Shown here in pieces: positions 44,398-54,796 of a stretch of DNA of 64,000 nt. Source of the DNA: Halalkalibacter krulwichiae (GTDB lineage Bacteria > Bacillota > Bacilli > Bacillales > Bacillaceae_D); assembly GCF_002109385.1 (NCBI RefSeq), contig NZ_CP020814.1:498001-562000 (forward strand). The letters run 5' to 3'. Under the pieces are notes generated by a model. It was not told the origin of the DNA. It made no database searches and saw only the letters and a program-made list of their open reading frames with translations. Every line of letters starts with the position of its first letter. Position 1 is the stretch's first letter. The position numbers and the translations under genes are program-made.

Positions 44398-46105
44398 GCT
44401 AACAAGCATTATAAGGTTTATGTTAAGAAAGAAAAAAGATGTAGTGCTCTCTATTTTATATGGTTACATTGCAGGCCTTACCGCAGTTGGACTATTTGCA
44501 GCTAACGGCTACTTAATTTCACAAGCAGCGCTTACGCCCCCTTTATACGTATTAATAACAATGGTAGCCGTTGTGAAAATTGGTAGTTTTCTGCGAGCAA
44601 TAAGCCGCTATGCCGAAAGATATTATTCGCATCGAGCAACTTTTACTATGTTAAGTGATTTACGCGTCTCTTTCTATGAGAAAATAGAGAAGAAAGCTTC
44701 CCGTTTGTTTGGCTCATTTCGAAGTGGGGACTTACTTGCGAGAATTGTTGGAGATGTAGAAAGCATTCAAAATGTCTTTTTACGTGTTCTATATCCCCCG
44801 ATTGTGATGGCTTTAGTATTCTTAAGTACCATCTTTTTTGTTTCTTTTTACTCGAACGCAATTATGCTTTTACTCATACTAGGACTGATAATAACGGGTT
44901 TGATCATTCCGGCGTGGTTTGCTAAAAAGCAAAAGAATGTGAGTGAAGGGATTCGTGAAAAGAGAGCTATTTTATCAACTGAAGCAACAGAGTGGTTACA
45001 TGGCTTTCGTGAGTTGAAAATCCATGAAAAGCTTGCTGAAAAAGAAGAACAGTTAGTTCAAGCTTCAGATACGTATGTTAAAGCTCAGGAAAAAGAAGGT
45101 ATTCAGTCTCTATCAAATCAATCTGTCAACATGGCCTTTAGTTTAGTCGCTTCATGGGCTATTTTAACAGTGGGTGCCTTTTTAGTTGCAAGTGGTGAGT
45201 TAAATGGTCTTTTTTTAGCAATGCTTGTGATGGTCAGTTTAACAGTTTTTGAACATTCTATTCCGATGGCAGCTTTCCCCCTTTATTATGAGGATAGTGA
45301 AAGGGCAGCAAAGCGGCTTGGTGAAGTCACTCAGGAAAAAGGACAGCATGAAACTGGTACGAAGCAAAGAGGTGAAGTTTGGAAAGGGGCACCGGCCATT
45401 GAGTTTCGAGATGTTCAGTTTTCTTTTCCGGGAGAATTAAGAAGCGCGCTTGATCAAGTTAATATCACGTTGCCTCCAGGATCTAAGACGGCGATTGTCG
45501 GCCCAAGTGGTTCAGGGAAATCAACATTGATACAGCTACTGTTGAGGCTTACTGAACCAAGTGCAGGAGACATAGTAATTAATCAAGTTTCAATTGCGGA
45601 AATGAATGAAGAAAGCGTTTGGAAGCAGACAAATGTTATATTACAAGAAAATCACTTTTTCTTTGGAACGATTAAAGAGAATTTATTGTTGCAAACAAAC
45701 GAACAATCAGAGAAACTACAGCAATTATTAAATGATGTTGAGCTTCCTCATTTTTCATTAACGGATCAAGTTTTGGAAAAAGGACAAAATTTATCAGGTG
45801 GAGAGAAACAGCGCTTAGCAATGGCACGAGTCTTTGCGAAAAAAGGCTCTCTATGGCTTCTGGATGAACCTGTTTCAGCCTTAGATGCTTGGACCGAAAA
45901 ACAGCTTTTTAAACAACTGTTTAAAAAAGCAAAAGATGACACAGTTGTCCTCGTTAGTCATAAGCTCTCTGGATTAGAGGAATTCGATCAAATTATTGTC
46001 ATGGACCAAGGGAAGGTCATGGAAACTGGTACGTATGAAGAGTTAGTAGCAGCACGTGGGTATTTTTATGAATTACATGAAATTGAAAAAAACATTATTG
46101 CATAA
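44390..46105 (+). CDS. cydC: ABC exporter CydC, partner of CydD
   Basis: This 571-residue half-transporter has six TM helices and an ATPase with Walker A GPSGSGKSTLIQLL, signature LSGGEKQRLAMARVF and Walker B LWLLDEPVSALD. GAAGGTGA (44376-44383) selects ATG 44390 inside the end of cydD. It is the last gene of the cyd operon; a hairpin with T run follows (about 46106-46140). Confidence 0.88.
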   Translation: MNELTSIIRFMLRKKKDVVLSILYGYIAGLTAVGLFAANGYLISQAALTPPLYVLITMVAVVKIGSFLRAISRYAERYYSHRATFTMLSDLRVSFYEKIEKKASRLFGSFRSGDLLARIVGDVESIQNVFLRVLYPPIVMALVFLSTIFFVSFYSNAIMLLLILGLIITGLIIPAWFAKKQKNVSEGIREKRAILSTEATEWLHGFRELKIHEKLAEKEEQLVQASDTYVKAQEKEGIQSLSNQSVNMAFSLVASWAILTVGAFLVASGELNGLFLAMLVMVSLTVFEHSIPMAAFPLYYEDSERAAKRLGEVTQEKGQHETGTKQRGEVWKGAPAIEFRDVQFSFPGELRSALDQVNITLPPGSKTAIVGPSGSGKSTLIQLLLRLTEPSAGDIVINQVSIAEMNEESVWKQTNVILQENHFFFGTIKENLLLQTNEQSEKLQQLLNDVELPHFSLTDQVLEKGQNLSGGEKQRLAMARVFAKKGSLWLLDEPVSALDAWTEKQLFKQLFKKAKDDTVVLVSHKLSGLEEFDQIIVMDQGKVMETGTYEELVAARGYFYELHEIEKNIIA

Positions 46106-46213
46106 AAGGCAGATAACCTCAGTTGGTTTTCTGCTTTTTGTTCATATTGACTTTAATTGTTCCATTCTTTTCCGTAAAATGAGTGTTGAAACTAGACAGT
46201 TAGGAGATGAACA

Positions 46214-46729
46214 ATGTTTGATCCAACTATTTTTGAGAACTTAAAAGTAGGGTTTGAAAATTACGTCTATGATCTCGATAACCTTTCGAAAGAAGTTGAG
46301 GTAGTTGATCGTCAAGATATACTTGATATGGCGGTAATGGAGAGGAAATTTTCAATAACTTTCCATTTGAGCTTACTAGAAGCGGTAAAAGCAGAAATTG
46401 TTCTGAAGTCGAGTGTAAAGGATTTAGCAGCAGAGATATTAGAGTCTCCTGATGGAAAGCCAGGGTGTTCGTTGTTCATTTATTTCTATAAACAGGTGCA
46501 TCAGGTCGAAGAAGAATGTAAGACAATCCAAGCACTTGTTGAAAAGATTTGGGATCAAGAAAAGAAGCCTATCCAAACATTAAGCTTTGTCCATGATCAA
46601 AAACCAGTCGTTTTTGAGAACCGAATTGAAGTTTCATTTAACCGTCAAATCAATGAAGAACAAATGGGTGATATCCCAGAACTGATCGATTATGTCTTAC
46701 ATACACTTGAACAATTACATAAAGTATAG
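46214..46729 (+). CDS. hypothetical cytosolic protein
   Basis: I do not recognise this 171-residue protein. It is hydrophilic, without signal peptide or TM helix, mostly helical in the first half (including AVMERKFSITFHLSLLEAVK) and more beta-like in the second. It has two cysteines and no clear catalytic motif. It starts with an ATG after TTAGGAGATGA and ends in its own terminator. Its neighbours (cyd operon, DNA glycosylase) give no guide to function. Confidence 0.65.
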   Translation: MFDPTIFENLKVGFENYVYDLDNLSKEVEVVDRQDILDMAVMERKFSITFHLSLLEAVKAEIVLKSSVKDLAAEILESPDGKPGCSLFIYFYKQVHQVEEECKTIQALVEKIWDQEKKPIQTLSFVHDQKPVVFENRIEVSFNRQINEEQMGDIPELIDYVLHTLEQLHKV

Positions 46730-46735
46730 AAATCG

Positions 46736-46759
46736 GACCTGTTTCTGCAGGTCTTTTTT
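46736..46759 (+). terminator. terminator after the hypothetical gene
   Basis: GACCTG (46736-46741) and CAGGTC (46748-46753) form a short GC-rich stem with a 6-base loop and a six-T run. Confidence 0.75.
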
Positions 46760-46824
46760 GTGTATCTGCCCTTCTTTTTGACAAATACTAAGAACAATAA
46801 AGATTTGAAAGATAGGTGAAAAAG

Positions 46825-47634
46825 ATGCCGGAATTGCCTGAGATGGAGAATTATAAGCGCCTTTTAACGGAAAGGTTAGTTGGAAAAACAATAAAAGGTG
46901 TGAACATTACGAGGGGAAAAACGGTAAATCTTCCTATTGAACCATTTATCAATGAAGTTCAAGGCAGAAAAATAGTTATGATTGATAGGAGGGCAAAGTA
47001 TTTAATCTTTAAGCTTGATTCCGGAAAGAATTTATTGCTCCATCTGATGCTTGGAGGACTAATGTATGTTGGTAATGAGAATGATAGTCCGGACCGAACA
47101 AAGCAAGTGACACTTGACTTTGGCGGAGTTCAGCTGTTCTTTATTGGTCTTCGATTAGGATTTCTGCATGTTCTAACAAGTCATAAACTAGATGAACAGT
47201 TCAATGAATTAGGACCAGAGCCTCTCGATCCTCAATTTACATTGGTTGCTTTTAATGAGCTAATGGAGAAACGACGAGGATTGATTAAGACGACGTTAGT
47301 AAACCAAAAGATTATATCAGGAATTGGCAACTTATATTCTGATGAAATCTGCTTTATCGCTGAATTGTTGCCAACAAGAACAATGAATGAATTGAGCGAT
47401 CAAGAGCGCTCAAAATTATATACAAGTATGCAGACTGTATTGAAGAGGGGATTGTCATTAGGGGGGTATATTGATTTACCTGTGTTTCAGGGAGATACAT
47501 TAACAGGTTCTTATAATGATCATTGCTATGTCTATGATCGGGAAGGAGAGCCTTGTCCAAGGTGCCAACATTTGATTATTAAGGATGAAGTTTCTTCTCG
47601 CAAGACATTCTTTTGTAAAATGTGCCAACGGTGA
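46825..47634 (+). CDS. Fpg/Nei-family DNA glycosylase
   Basis: The mature N-terminus PELPEMENYKRLL (Pro and Glu catalytic) is exposed when translation starts at ATG 46825, which has AGGTGA upstream; the ORF could extend three codons further but that would block the catalytic proline. The C-terminal zinc finger has CPRCQHLIIKDEVSSRKTFF and then CKMCQR. The enzyme (269 residues) removes oxidised bases from DNA. Distinguishing Fpg from Nei-like paralogs needs an alignment; the finger RKTFFCKMCQR is slightly unusual. Confidence 0.85.
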   Translation: MPELPEMENYKRLLTERLVGKTIKGVNITRGKTVNLPIEPFINEVQGRKIVMIDRRAKYLIFKLDSGKNLLLHLMLGGLMYVGNENDSPDRTKQVTLDFGGVQLFFIGLRLGFLHVLTSHKLDEQFNELGPEPLDPQFTLVAFNELMEKRRGLIKTTLVNQKIISGIGNLYSDEICFIAELLPTRTMNELSDQERSKLYTSMQTVLKRGLSLGGYIDLPVFQGDTLTGSYNDHCYVYDREGEPCPRCQHLIIKDEVSSRKTFFCKMCQR

Positions 47635-47650
47635 TGGTAAAAGCCAAAGA

Positions 47651-47693
47651 GGGAGATCCCAAAAGGTTGCATTCTGACCTTTTGAGACTTCCC
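47651..47693. terminator. hairpin between convergent glycosylase and HemAT genes
   Basis: GGGAGATCCCAAAAGGT (47651-47667) pairs with ACCTTTTGAGACTTCCC (47677-47693) at 14 of 17 positions. T runs are weak, so efficiency is uncertain. Confidence 0.5.
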
Positions 47694-47725
47694 AAAGCTA
47701 ATGCCTAATTCTCGTTTGGAAGATT

Positions 47726-49033
47726 TCAAAGTTTGTATGTGATGCTTGTTAGTTGATCAGAGGCAACTGCAACGTGTTCAGCGGCTTTGTTAATCTCTTC
47801 GAAAATAAGAGTTAAATCCTTCATTTCATCTGCAATCTTCACATTTTGCTGTTTCATCTTATTCATTGAATCTAATATTTCATCAAAAAATTGATTCGTC
47901 TGGCTCGATTCATTTGTTCCTTTTTCAATGTACGTTGTATTCTCATCTATCGATTGAGACATTGCACTTGTGTATCGATTGATTTCATGAACCAAATTTG
48001 AAACTTCTGCTACAGTATTTTTTGTATTTTCAGCTAACTTTCTTACTTCGCTCGCAACAACAGCAAAGCCTCTACCATGTTCACCTGCACGAGCGGCTTC
48101 AATCGATGCGTTTAGAGCAAGTAAGTTGGTTTGGTCAGCAATGGAAGTAACAATCTTGGAAATTTGTTCAATTTTTTTAGAAGTCGTGATAAGTTGTTCC
48201 ATTTCCGATGAAATGTTCTTCATATTGGTTTGAGTATCAAGCATGATCTTTTCTAGGTGATTCAAACGACTTTTGCCATCTTTTGACTTAGATTCAGTTT
48301 GGATCGCAATGGCTGAACTAGAGTCTGTTAAATGTTGAATTTGAGTCGCCTTCATTGATATCTCATGAATAGAAGAGCTTGTTTCTTCACTAACTGCGGC
48401 TAATTCTTCTGCATTTTCGTTTACTTTGCTTTTTAACAAGGTTGTTTGTGATTCTGCCTCTGTACGAATCTGTTCATTTTTAAGCTCGTATGCTTCTAAT
48501 ACGAGTTGTTGCTCAAGATTTAGAATTTTTGAAACAGAAGTGATTATTTGTTTAAATTCTTCCTTTGTGGAAGTGTGCTGAACCATGATCTCAATTAACG
48601 ATGCGAGAAGGTCTTGGAATGCACACATATACCATTTAGGCTCTAAGCCAATTCGTACATGAACATGGGCAATAATATTACGTTGTTCAATAAAGGCATC
48701 ATTAATTCGTCCGCTAAACATCTCATAGATATGTTTGTAGAGTGTTTTTTTCAAACGATCAACTGAGCTGTTTTCCTTAATGATGGCCATTAAGGAAGGC
48801 TCTTGGCCAAGATTTTCGTAAAATTGGTTAACAATCGAGTCGAGATGGTTTTTGACGATTGGTTGAACGGTTTTAATGATCATGAGGTCTTCGATTGTTA
48901 AATTAATCAGTTTGATCTGTTGCGAAACAGTGGTTGATTGACTTAGGTCTATCGTAACTTCACTACGTTTCGTTTCCAAAGATGACAACAAACTATTTTC
49001 TTTAGTTGATTTAAACTTTAAAAAAGGATTCAT
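47726..49033 (-). CDS. hemAT: heme-based aerotaxis transducer HemAT
   Basis: The first 190 residues form a globin-coupled sensor: Tyr in NQFYENLG and the proximal His in [17 protein letters not shown] (about residue 123). The rest is an MCP signalling domain with the hairpin tip [20 protein letters not shown]. There is no TM segment, as in B. subtilis HemAT. It senses oxygen and signals to CheA for aerotaxis. AAGGTGTG sets the ATG at 49033. It lies 24 bases after a PAS-GGDEF-EAL gene in the same direction. Confidence 0.9.
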   Translation of the reverse strand: MNPFLKFKSTKENSLLSSLETKRSEVTIDLSQSTTVSQQIKLINLTIEDLMIIKTVQPIVKNHLDSIVNQFYENLGQEPSLMAIIKENSSVDRLKKTLYKHIYEMFSGRINDAFIEQRNIIAHVHVRIGLEPKWYMCAFQDLLASLIEIMVQHTSTKEEFKQIITSVSKILNLEQQLVLEAYELKNEQIRTEAESQTTLLKSKVNENAEELAAVSEETSSSIHEISMKATQIQHLTDSSSAIAIQTESKSKDGKSRLNHLEKIMLDTQTNMKNISSEMEQLITTSKKIEQISKIVTSIADQTNLLALNASIEAARAGEHGRGFAVVASEVRKLAENTKNTVAEVSNLVHEINRYTSAMSQSIDENTTYIEKGTNESSQTNQFFDEILDSMNKMKQQNVKIADEMKDLTLIFEEINKAAEHVAVASDQLTSITYKL

Positions 49034-49057
49034 TTTGTGACACACCTTTATAACCAT

Positions 49058-50794
49058 TTAAGGTAATTGAAAGCCTTGTTTATTTTTATATAAATATTGA
49101 TTAATGTCTGGATCAGACAAAGGGGGACTAAAAAGATACCCTTGAATATCATTACAGTTCTTTTCTTTTAATAGAGTTAACTGTTCTTTCGTTTCGACTC
49201 CTTCTGCAACGACATTATATTTTAACGTATGACTCACAGAGATAATCGCTTCAATAATAGCCAAGTCTACTTGGCTCTCTTCTATTTCTTTTACAAAATC
49301 ACGATCAATCTTCACTGTATTTATCGGTAATTTCTTTAAATAGTTAAGAGAAGAATAACCAGTTCCAAAATCATCAATTGCTAAGTGGACTCCAATCGAA
49401 CGTAAGGAATGGAGGACGTTAATAATATGGTCTGTATGCGTCAGAGCAACGGTTTCTGTTATTTCAATCTCAAGTTGCTCGGCTCTTAGGTTACTTTCAG
49501 CCAAAGTCTCTCTTACCTGATTGATGAAATCACTTTGTAAAAGCTGAATAATCGAAGCATTTACCGAAATGCGTAACGGAAAACCGAGCTCATTGAGCTC
49601 ACTTGCTTTTAAACATGCTTTCTTTAACACCCAGTTTCCGATTTCATGAATTACCCCGATTTGCTCCGCGATTGGAATAAAGTCACTAGGAGGAATGAAG
49701 TTGTTCTTGGCGTCTTTCCAGCGGATTAACGCTTCTAAGCCAATAATCTCTCCTGATTGAATAGAAACTTTTGGTTGATAATACAACTGAAATTCTTGCT
49801 CATCAATAGCTTTTCGAAGTTTATTTTCAATTTTCACTCTTTTGGTAATAACCTCTTGTTGCCCGTCATTAAAGAATATATAGCGTTTGCCGGTGCTCTT
49901 CTTGGCACTATACATAGCGATATCGACTTGCTGTTTTAATTCCTCAATGTTCACCCCATTCTCTGGAAATAAGCTGATCCCAATGCTAGGTGAAAGGAAT
50001 ATTTCTTTACCTGAAATGTACAGAGGCTTTGAATGATGGCTGATAATTGTTTCAGCAAGTTGTTGAACTTGAGAAAGATCCTGATAAGGGAAAACAAAAG
50101 AAAATTCATCCCCACCAGTACGATAGATCGTTAGATTACGTATATTTGCTTTACTTAATCTCGTTGCCAATCTTATTAATACTTGGTCTCCAAAAGGGTG
50201 GCCATAAGCATCATTAACTAGCTTAAAACGGTCAATATCCAAATATAGTAAAGCAAATGAAAGCCCCTTGCTAATTAATTCATTTAATCTCTTATTTAGT
50301 CTTAGGCTATTTGGTAATGACGTTAAAATGTCGCTATAAGCTAGGTTTTGATAGCGCTTCTTGCTTAAGCGTAATTCATATTCCATTTGTTTTTTTGGTG
50401 TGATGTCATTACGAATGGAAACATATTGAAATGGTTTTCCATCCTCGTCTAAAAATGGAACAATCGTTGTATCTACCCAATAATAAGTGCCGTCCTTTGC
50501 TTGATTCTTCACTTCTCCTTTCCAAACGATTCCTCTTCTAATTGTCGTCCACATATCTACAAAAAAAGCTTTAGGGTGATAACCAGAATTAACAAGGCGA
50601 TGGGTATTTCCTAGTAATTCTAGTAATTCTTCTCTCGTATATTGAGAGATTTCACAAAACTTATCATTAACATATGTGATCTTCCCACTAATATCAGTAA
50701 ATGCGAGTATGGAAGATTGATCTAACGCATATTTTGTGTCTAATAATTCCTTTGAGATGCTTGAGTAATTTAACAAAGCATCTTGGTTTAACAT
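49058..50794 (-). CDS. PAS-GGDEF-EAL c-di-GMP signalling protein
   Basis: Order of domains in 578 residues: a PAS/PAC unit (about 20-140, with [18 protein letters not shown]), a GGDEF domain ([11 protein letters not shown], intact) and an EAL domain ([30 protein letters not shown], all consistent with an active phosphodiesterase). Both activities may be present. Sharing an operon with HemAT links oxygen sensing with c-di-GMP and motility. It is cytosolic, with no TM segment. Confidence 0.9.
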   Translation of the reverse strand: MLNQDALLNYSSISKELLDTKYALDQSSILAFTDISGKITYVNDKFCEISQYTREELLELLGNTHRLVNSGYHPKAFFVDMWTTIRRGIVWKGEVKNQAKDGTYYWVDTTIVPFLDEDGKPFQYVSIRNDITPKKQMEYELRLSKKRYQNLAYSDILTSLPNSLRLNKRLNELISKGLSFALLYLDIDRFKLVNDAYGHPFGDQVLIRLATRLSKANIRNLTIYRTGGDEFSFVFPYQDLSQVQQLAETIISHHSKPLYISGKEIFLSPSIGISLFPENGVNIEELKQQVDIAMYSAKKSTGKRYIFFNDGQQEVITKRVKIENKLRKAIDEQEFQLYYQPKVSIQSGEIIGLEALIRWKDAKNNFIPPSDFIPIAEQIGVIHEIGNWVLKKACLKASELNELGFPLRISVNASIIQLLQSDFINQVRETLAESNLRAEQLEIEITETVALTHTDHIINVLHSLRSIGVHLAIDDFGTGYSSLNYLKKLPINTVKIDRDFVKEIEESQVDLAIIEAIISVSHTLKYNVVAEGVETKEQLTLLKEKNCNDIQGYLFSPPLSDPDINQYLYKNKQGFQLP

Positions 50795-51137
50795 AAAGTG
50801 ATCTCTCCTTGGTATGGCTCAAGATGAATTTAATATCGTGATAAAGTTTTGGCAAAAAACGACTCATGTATGAAAATTGTCATATTATATCTGATTATCT
50901 CACAATTTGGATAAATAGAACCACTTCTTTTTACATAGTTAAAGTTATCCCTATTTCAACTATTAATATAGTGATTAGGTGAGTCTGTTTATAGAGATGT
51001 TTAATGGATTGAATTTTCTGTTAATTAATCTCACAAAATCAATGTTTGATTTTAGTATTTCATACAAAATAGATGAAAAGAAATGGATAGGAAATAGCAG
51101 GATGAATAAAAGGTTCGAGCTGAGAGGGGTGAGTAGT
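50795..51137. promoter_or_regulatory. divergent control region of the GGDEF-EAL and xanthine dehydrogenase operons
   Basis: The 343-base AT-rich gap carries no recognisable gene. A few starts are open toward pucC upstream of 51138, but none has a ribosome site. TTTGGATAAA near 50908 is a weak match to the core TTGGTTAA of the Bacillus PucR box. I see no stronger operator here. Confidence 0.35.
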
Positions 51138-52004
51138 ATGTTATCAGTACAAAAGGTTTGGAAGCCAAGCAATTTAAACGAGGCATGGGAATTGATAACG
51201 AGCAGCAAAAAGGAAGGAGTCTGTATCGTTGCTGGGGGAACCTGGCTGCGGACACAGTGGGAAGCCAGTCTTCTCCCTTTAACTACTAATTTGGTAAGTT
51301 TAGAAAATATCAAGGAGATGACTTCTATAACAGAAAGTAAAGAGAATGAGTTGATGATTGGTTCGCAGGTCACACTTGCAGATTGTTTAGAAGATAAAAG
51401 GTTAAAAAGGTATACACCCTTACTAATAAAAGCATGTAGAAAAATTGCTGCACCATCGATACGAAATCAGGCTACGATTGGCGGTAACATATACACGAAA
51501 GCCGGAGATACAATTCCTGCTTTGTTAGTTGAACGAGCGAAACTTGTTTGGTTCAATGGTGTCGAGATTGAAATACAGTCAATTGAATCATGGCTCATTG
51601 TTTCTTCGATTAAGCAAGAAGTTCGACTTTTAGTAGGTGTAAAAATAGAAATAGATGAAAAGGACCAAGTGAACTTTGCCTTTTTTAAAAAGATTGGAAG
51701 AAGAGAAACATTTACAGCATCACTTGTTACTATAGCAGGGAAAGGATCGATTAGAGAGGGGCGCTTTGAGAATGTTCGATTAGCTGCTGGAGGATCATTC
51801 TCACCCTTAAGGCTATCTGATACAGAGTTGGAATTAGGCAATCAACAAATGAATCTGTCGAGCATTCACGACCAAATTATTTCAGAAATTCAAGCAAACG
51901 CCGATCCCTATGCTTCTGCAGATTACAAGAAAATTATTACAGCTAATATCATCTTGAGCGAGTTAGATCAAATTATGAAGCATACAGGGAAGGGGGTCTC
52001 ATAA
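51138..52004 (+). CDS. pucC: xanthine dehydrogenase FAD subunit
   Basis: The 288-residue protein has the FAD motifs IVAGGTWLRTQWE and IRNQATIGGNIYTKAGDTIP typical of the medium subunit of molybdenum hydroxylases. The ATG at 51138 is preceded by GAGAGGGGTGAG; upstream in-frame starts lack a site. It passes electrons between the iron-sulfur subunit and NAD+. It overlaps pucD by one base and heads the five-gene operon for making and maturing the enzyme. Confidence 0.88.
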   Translation: MLSVQKVWKPSNLNEAWELITSSKKEGVCIVAGGTWLRTQWEASLLPLTTNLVSLENIKEMTSITESKENELMIGSQVTLADCLEDKRLKRYTPLLIKACRKIAAPSIRNQATIGGNIYTKAGDTIPALLVERAKLVWFNGVEIEIQSIESWLIVSSIKQEVRLLVGVKIEIDEKDQVNFAFFKKIGRRETFTASLVTIAGKGSIREGRFENVRLAAGGSFSPLRLSDTELELGNQQMNLSSIHDQIISEIQANADPYASADYKKIITANIILSELDQIMKHTGKGVS

Positions 52005-54292
52005 TGTGGTTAAATCAGAAATCAAGTGGTGATCGCTGGAAAGTTCGCCCTGATGGTGAGGAGAAAGTAACTGGAAAGTTACGCTACTTAACAGATATGA
52101 CGTGTCCCAATATGGTCTATGGCAGAGTGTTAAGGAGTGGCATTCCCCATGCTAAAATTCTCTCCATCTCCATAGAAAAAGCCAAATTACTATCTGGAGT
52201 ATTAGCTGTCATTACTTATAAGGACATACCAGGGTTAAATGGTTTTGGTATAAGTACTCCCGACCAACCAGTATTTGTCGATCACCTTGTTCGTTATGAA
52301 GGAGATGCAGTGGCTGCAGTGGCTGCTGTTTCTGATGAAATAGCTGAAGAGGCATTATCACTTATCGAAGTTGAATACGAGCAATTGTCGGTCATTGATA
52401 CAACAGAAAAGGCGTTAGCAGAAAATGCGACAAAGTTGCATCCGCAAGGGAATATATTGCATGAAACAGAGTTTTCCAAGGGAGATGTTGATTTGGCTTT
52501 TGCCGAGTGTAATGCAGTAATAGAAGAGACGTATCTCACTCCTAGACAAATGCATACGTATTTAGAAACAGAAGGAGGGCTTTTTGTTCCCGAGGAAGAC
52601 GGTCGACTAAGTGTTTATGCGCCAACGCAACATGGATACAAGGATCGGATGCAACTTTCCAGAATTTTGGCGATGGATGAAGATCAAATTCGTATTATTT
52701 CTAGTCCAATAGGTGGTTCATTTGGCGGGAAGGATGAATTGAACGTCCAGCCCTACGGTGCTTTACTGTCTATTTATTGTAATCGACCTGTGAAAATGCA
52801 CTACTCAAGATGGGAGTCAGTTGTTGCTGGTTTGAAGAGGCATCCAATGCGTATAACAATGAAAACAGGGGTGAATGCACAAGGGAGATTGCTTGCTCAT
52901 AAAGTAGAGATTGTCTCCGATACAGGTGCCTACTCAACGCTCGGAGGGGCCGTTTTAAACTTTGCTACAGAGCATGCAGTTGGCCCGTATATGATCTCGA
53001 ACGTTGAAATAAAAGGCAAAGCAGTTTACACGAATAATGGAGTTTCTGGAGAATTTAGAGGATTTGGGGGAAACCAAGTTATTTTTGCGTTAGAGGGGCA
53101 AATGGATCGTTTAGCGGAAAGGTTACATCTCGATCCGTGGCAATTTAGGAAAATGAACTTGCGAAGTAAAGATGATTTAGGACCATTAGGACAAAGGATT
53201 GTTCCAACAAAAGGCCCTAATCAAGTATGCGAAGCAATACAATCCTCCTCGCTTTGGAGGAAAAGGGAGAAATTAAATGTAGAAGGAAAACCTTGGATAA
53301 AAAAAGGAGTCGGTGCTGCAGTTGCCATGCATGGTTCAGGTTTAGGGTATGGACTCCCAGACCATGCAGGAGGAACGATTCGATTAAACTCGGCAGGTAA
53401 AATTGAAGTTGCTTTTGGTCATGAAGAATTTGGTCAAGGTCTAATTAGTACGTTGGAAATTCTACTTATTAATCATTTTGAGTGCCGAAGAGAAGATGTA
53501 AGTATTGTGATTGGCGATACGGACTTAGTTCCACCTAGTGGTTCCTCTACTGCTTCTAGAACGACCAATATGGTTTGGCAAGCATTAAATCAATTAAAGA
53601 AGCCGTTTTTAGAAGCTATGTTTAACAAAATTTATGAGCTTACTGGACTTGAAAAGAGTAATTTAACAACGGGCCAAGGAGGAATTTGGCTAAAGCAACA
53701 AAAGAAAGAAATTTTGGCCATGACATATAAGGAGTTAGCAGAAAAGGGAGACTGTTTTGAATGTACGACTAGCTTTCACTATCCGGTTACTCCTGATCCT
53801 ATTATCGGTGCTCATTATTTGTATACAAGTACAGCTGTTATTGTGGAGGTGGAAGTGAATCGATTAACTGGAATGGTCAAAGTTAATCAGATTGATCATA
53901 CCGTAGCAGCGGGCCCTGTTGTTAATCCGATGGGCTATTTAGGACAGATCGAGGGTGGTGGCGTTATGGCTCTTGGCTTTACTTTAACCGAGGATGCCCT
54001 TATTCACGAAGGGAAGTATGTCACAAAAAATTTGGATACGTATCTAATACCAACTATTTTTGATGTGCCTGAGCAACATCGGGTATCAGCGATAGAAGAG
54101 TTGCCAGAAGGTGACTCGTTTGGCCCGCGTGGAGTCGGAGAGGTGGGATCAGTTGCCCTAGCGCCTGCAATCGTTGCAGCCATTAGAGATGCAACAGGAG
54201 TGTGGGTTAATGAATTACCAATTAAGCCTGAACAGCTAATGCGGCGGTTTCAAGAGGAAGTCGCTGAGATTGGAGGAGAGTATGGGACATGA
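52004..54292 (+). CDS. pucD: xanthine dehydrogenase molybdopterin subunit
   Basis: The 762-residue large subunit has the Mo-cofactor loops PIGGSFGGKDELNVQPYG and GVSGEFRGFGGNQVIFAL, and near the end SFGPRGVGEVG with the catalytic Glu. It hydroxylates hypoxanthine/xanthine to urate in the cytosol. It overlaps both neighbours, and shares the final bases with pucE. Size and motifs are normal. Confidence 0.9.
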   Translation: MWLNQKSSGDRWKVRPDGEEKVTGKLRYLTDMTCPNMVYGRVLRSGIPHAKILSISIEKAKLLSGVLAVITYKDIPGLNGFGISTPDQPVFVDHLVRYEGDAVAAVAAVSDEIAEEALSLIEVEYEQLSVIDTTEKALAENATKLHPQGNILHETEFSKGDVDLAFAECNAVIEETYLTPRQMHTYLETEGGLFVPEEDGRLSVYAPTQHGYKDRMQLSRILAMDEDQIRIISSPIGGSFGGKDELNVQPYGALLSIYCNRPVKMHYSRWESVVAGLKRHPMRITMKTGVNAQGRLLAHKVEIVSDTGAYSTLGGAVLNFATEHAVGPYMISNVEIKGKAVYTNNGVSGEFRGFGGNQVIFALEGQMDRLAERLHLDPWQFRKMNLRSKDDLGPLGQRIVPTKGPNQVCEAIQSSSLWRKREKLNVEGKPWIKKGVGAAVAMHGSGLGYGLPDHAGGTIRLNSAGKIEVAFGHEEFGQGLISTLEILLINHFECRREDVSIVIGDTDLVPPSGSSTASRTTNMVWQALNQLKKPFLEAMFNKIYELTGLEKSNLTTGQGGIWLKQQKKEILAMTYKELAEKGDCFECTTSFHYPVTPDPIIGAHYLYTSTAVIVEVEVNRLTGMVKVNQIDHTVAAGPVVNPMGYLGQIEGGGVMALGFTLTEDALIHEGKYVTKNLDTYLIPTIFDVPEQHRVSAIEELPEGDSFGPRGVGEVGSVALAPAIVAAIRDATGVWVNELPIKPEQLMRRFQEEVAEIGGEYGT

Positions 54293-54782
54293 AACCAATG
54301 TGCAAGCTACATCTAGTTTTCATTTAACGATGGAGTTAAATGGAGATCAGGTGAGCATAGAGGTGAATCCTTCGAGAAGATTAATTGATATTCTTCGTAG
54401 TGATCTCTGTTTAACAGGGACAAAAGTCTCCTGTGAAATGGGTAGATGTGGTGTATGCATGGTGCTAATTGATGGAAAACAACATAATGCCTGTTTAACG
54501 ATGGCGTATCAATGTGATGGCAAAAAGATTGTTACAATTGAGGGAATCGCCGAAGAAAAGCTTGATCCTATTCAGCAAGCTTTTTTAGAGGAAGGCGGGT
54601 TTCAGTGTGGCTATTGCACACCTGGAATGATCATATCTCTTAAGGCATTACTTCAAGAAAACTGTGAACCTAGTTTTGAAGAATTAAAGGAAGGGTTATC
54701 GGGAAATTTGTGTCGTTGTACAGGTTATGGAGGGATATACAGGGTATTAAGACGTTTAAGTTGTCCAAATGCAAGAGCGTAA
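54282..54782 (+). CDS. pucE: xanthine dehydrogenase 2Fe-2S subunit
   Basis: The 166-residue protein holds two 2Fe-2S clusters: SCEMGRCGVCMVLIDG with a later Cys in HNACLTMA, and FQCGYCTPGMI with GNLCRCTGYGGI. GGAGG five bases upstream sets ATG 54282, within the last codons of pucD. It ferries electrons from the molybdenum site to FAD. Confidence 0.9.
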   Translation: MGHETNVQATSSFHLTMELNGDQVSIEVNPSRRLIDILRSDLCLTGTKVSCEMGRCGVCMVLIDGKQHNACLTMAYQCDGKKIVTIEGIAEEKLDPIQQAFLEEGGFQCGYCTPGMIISLKALLQENCEPSFEELKEGLSGNLCRCTGYGGIYRVLRRLSCPNARA

Positions 54783-54796
54783 AGGAGAGAAGAACC

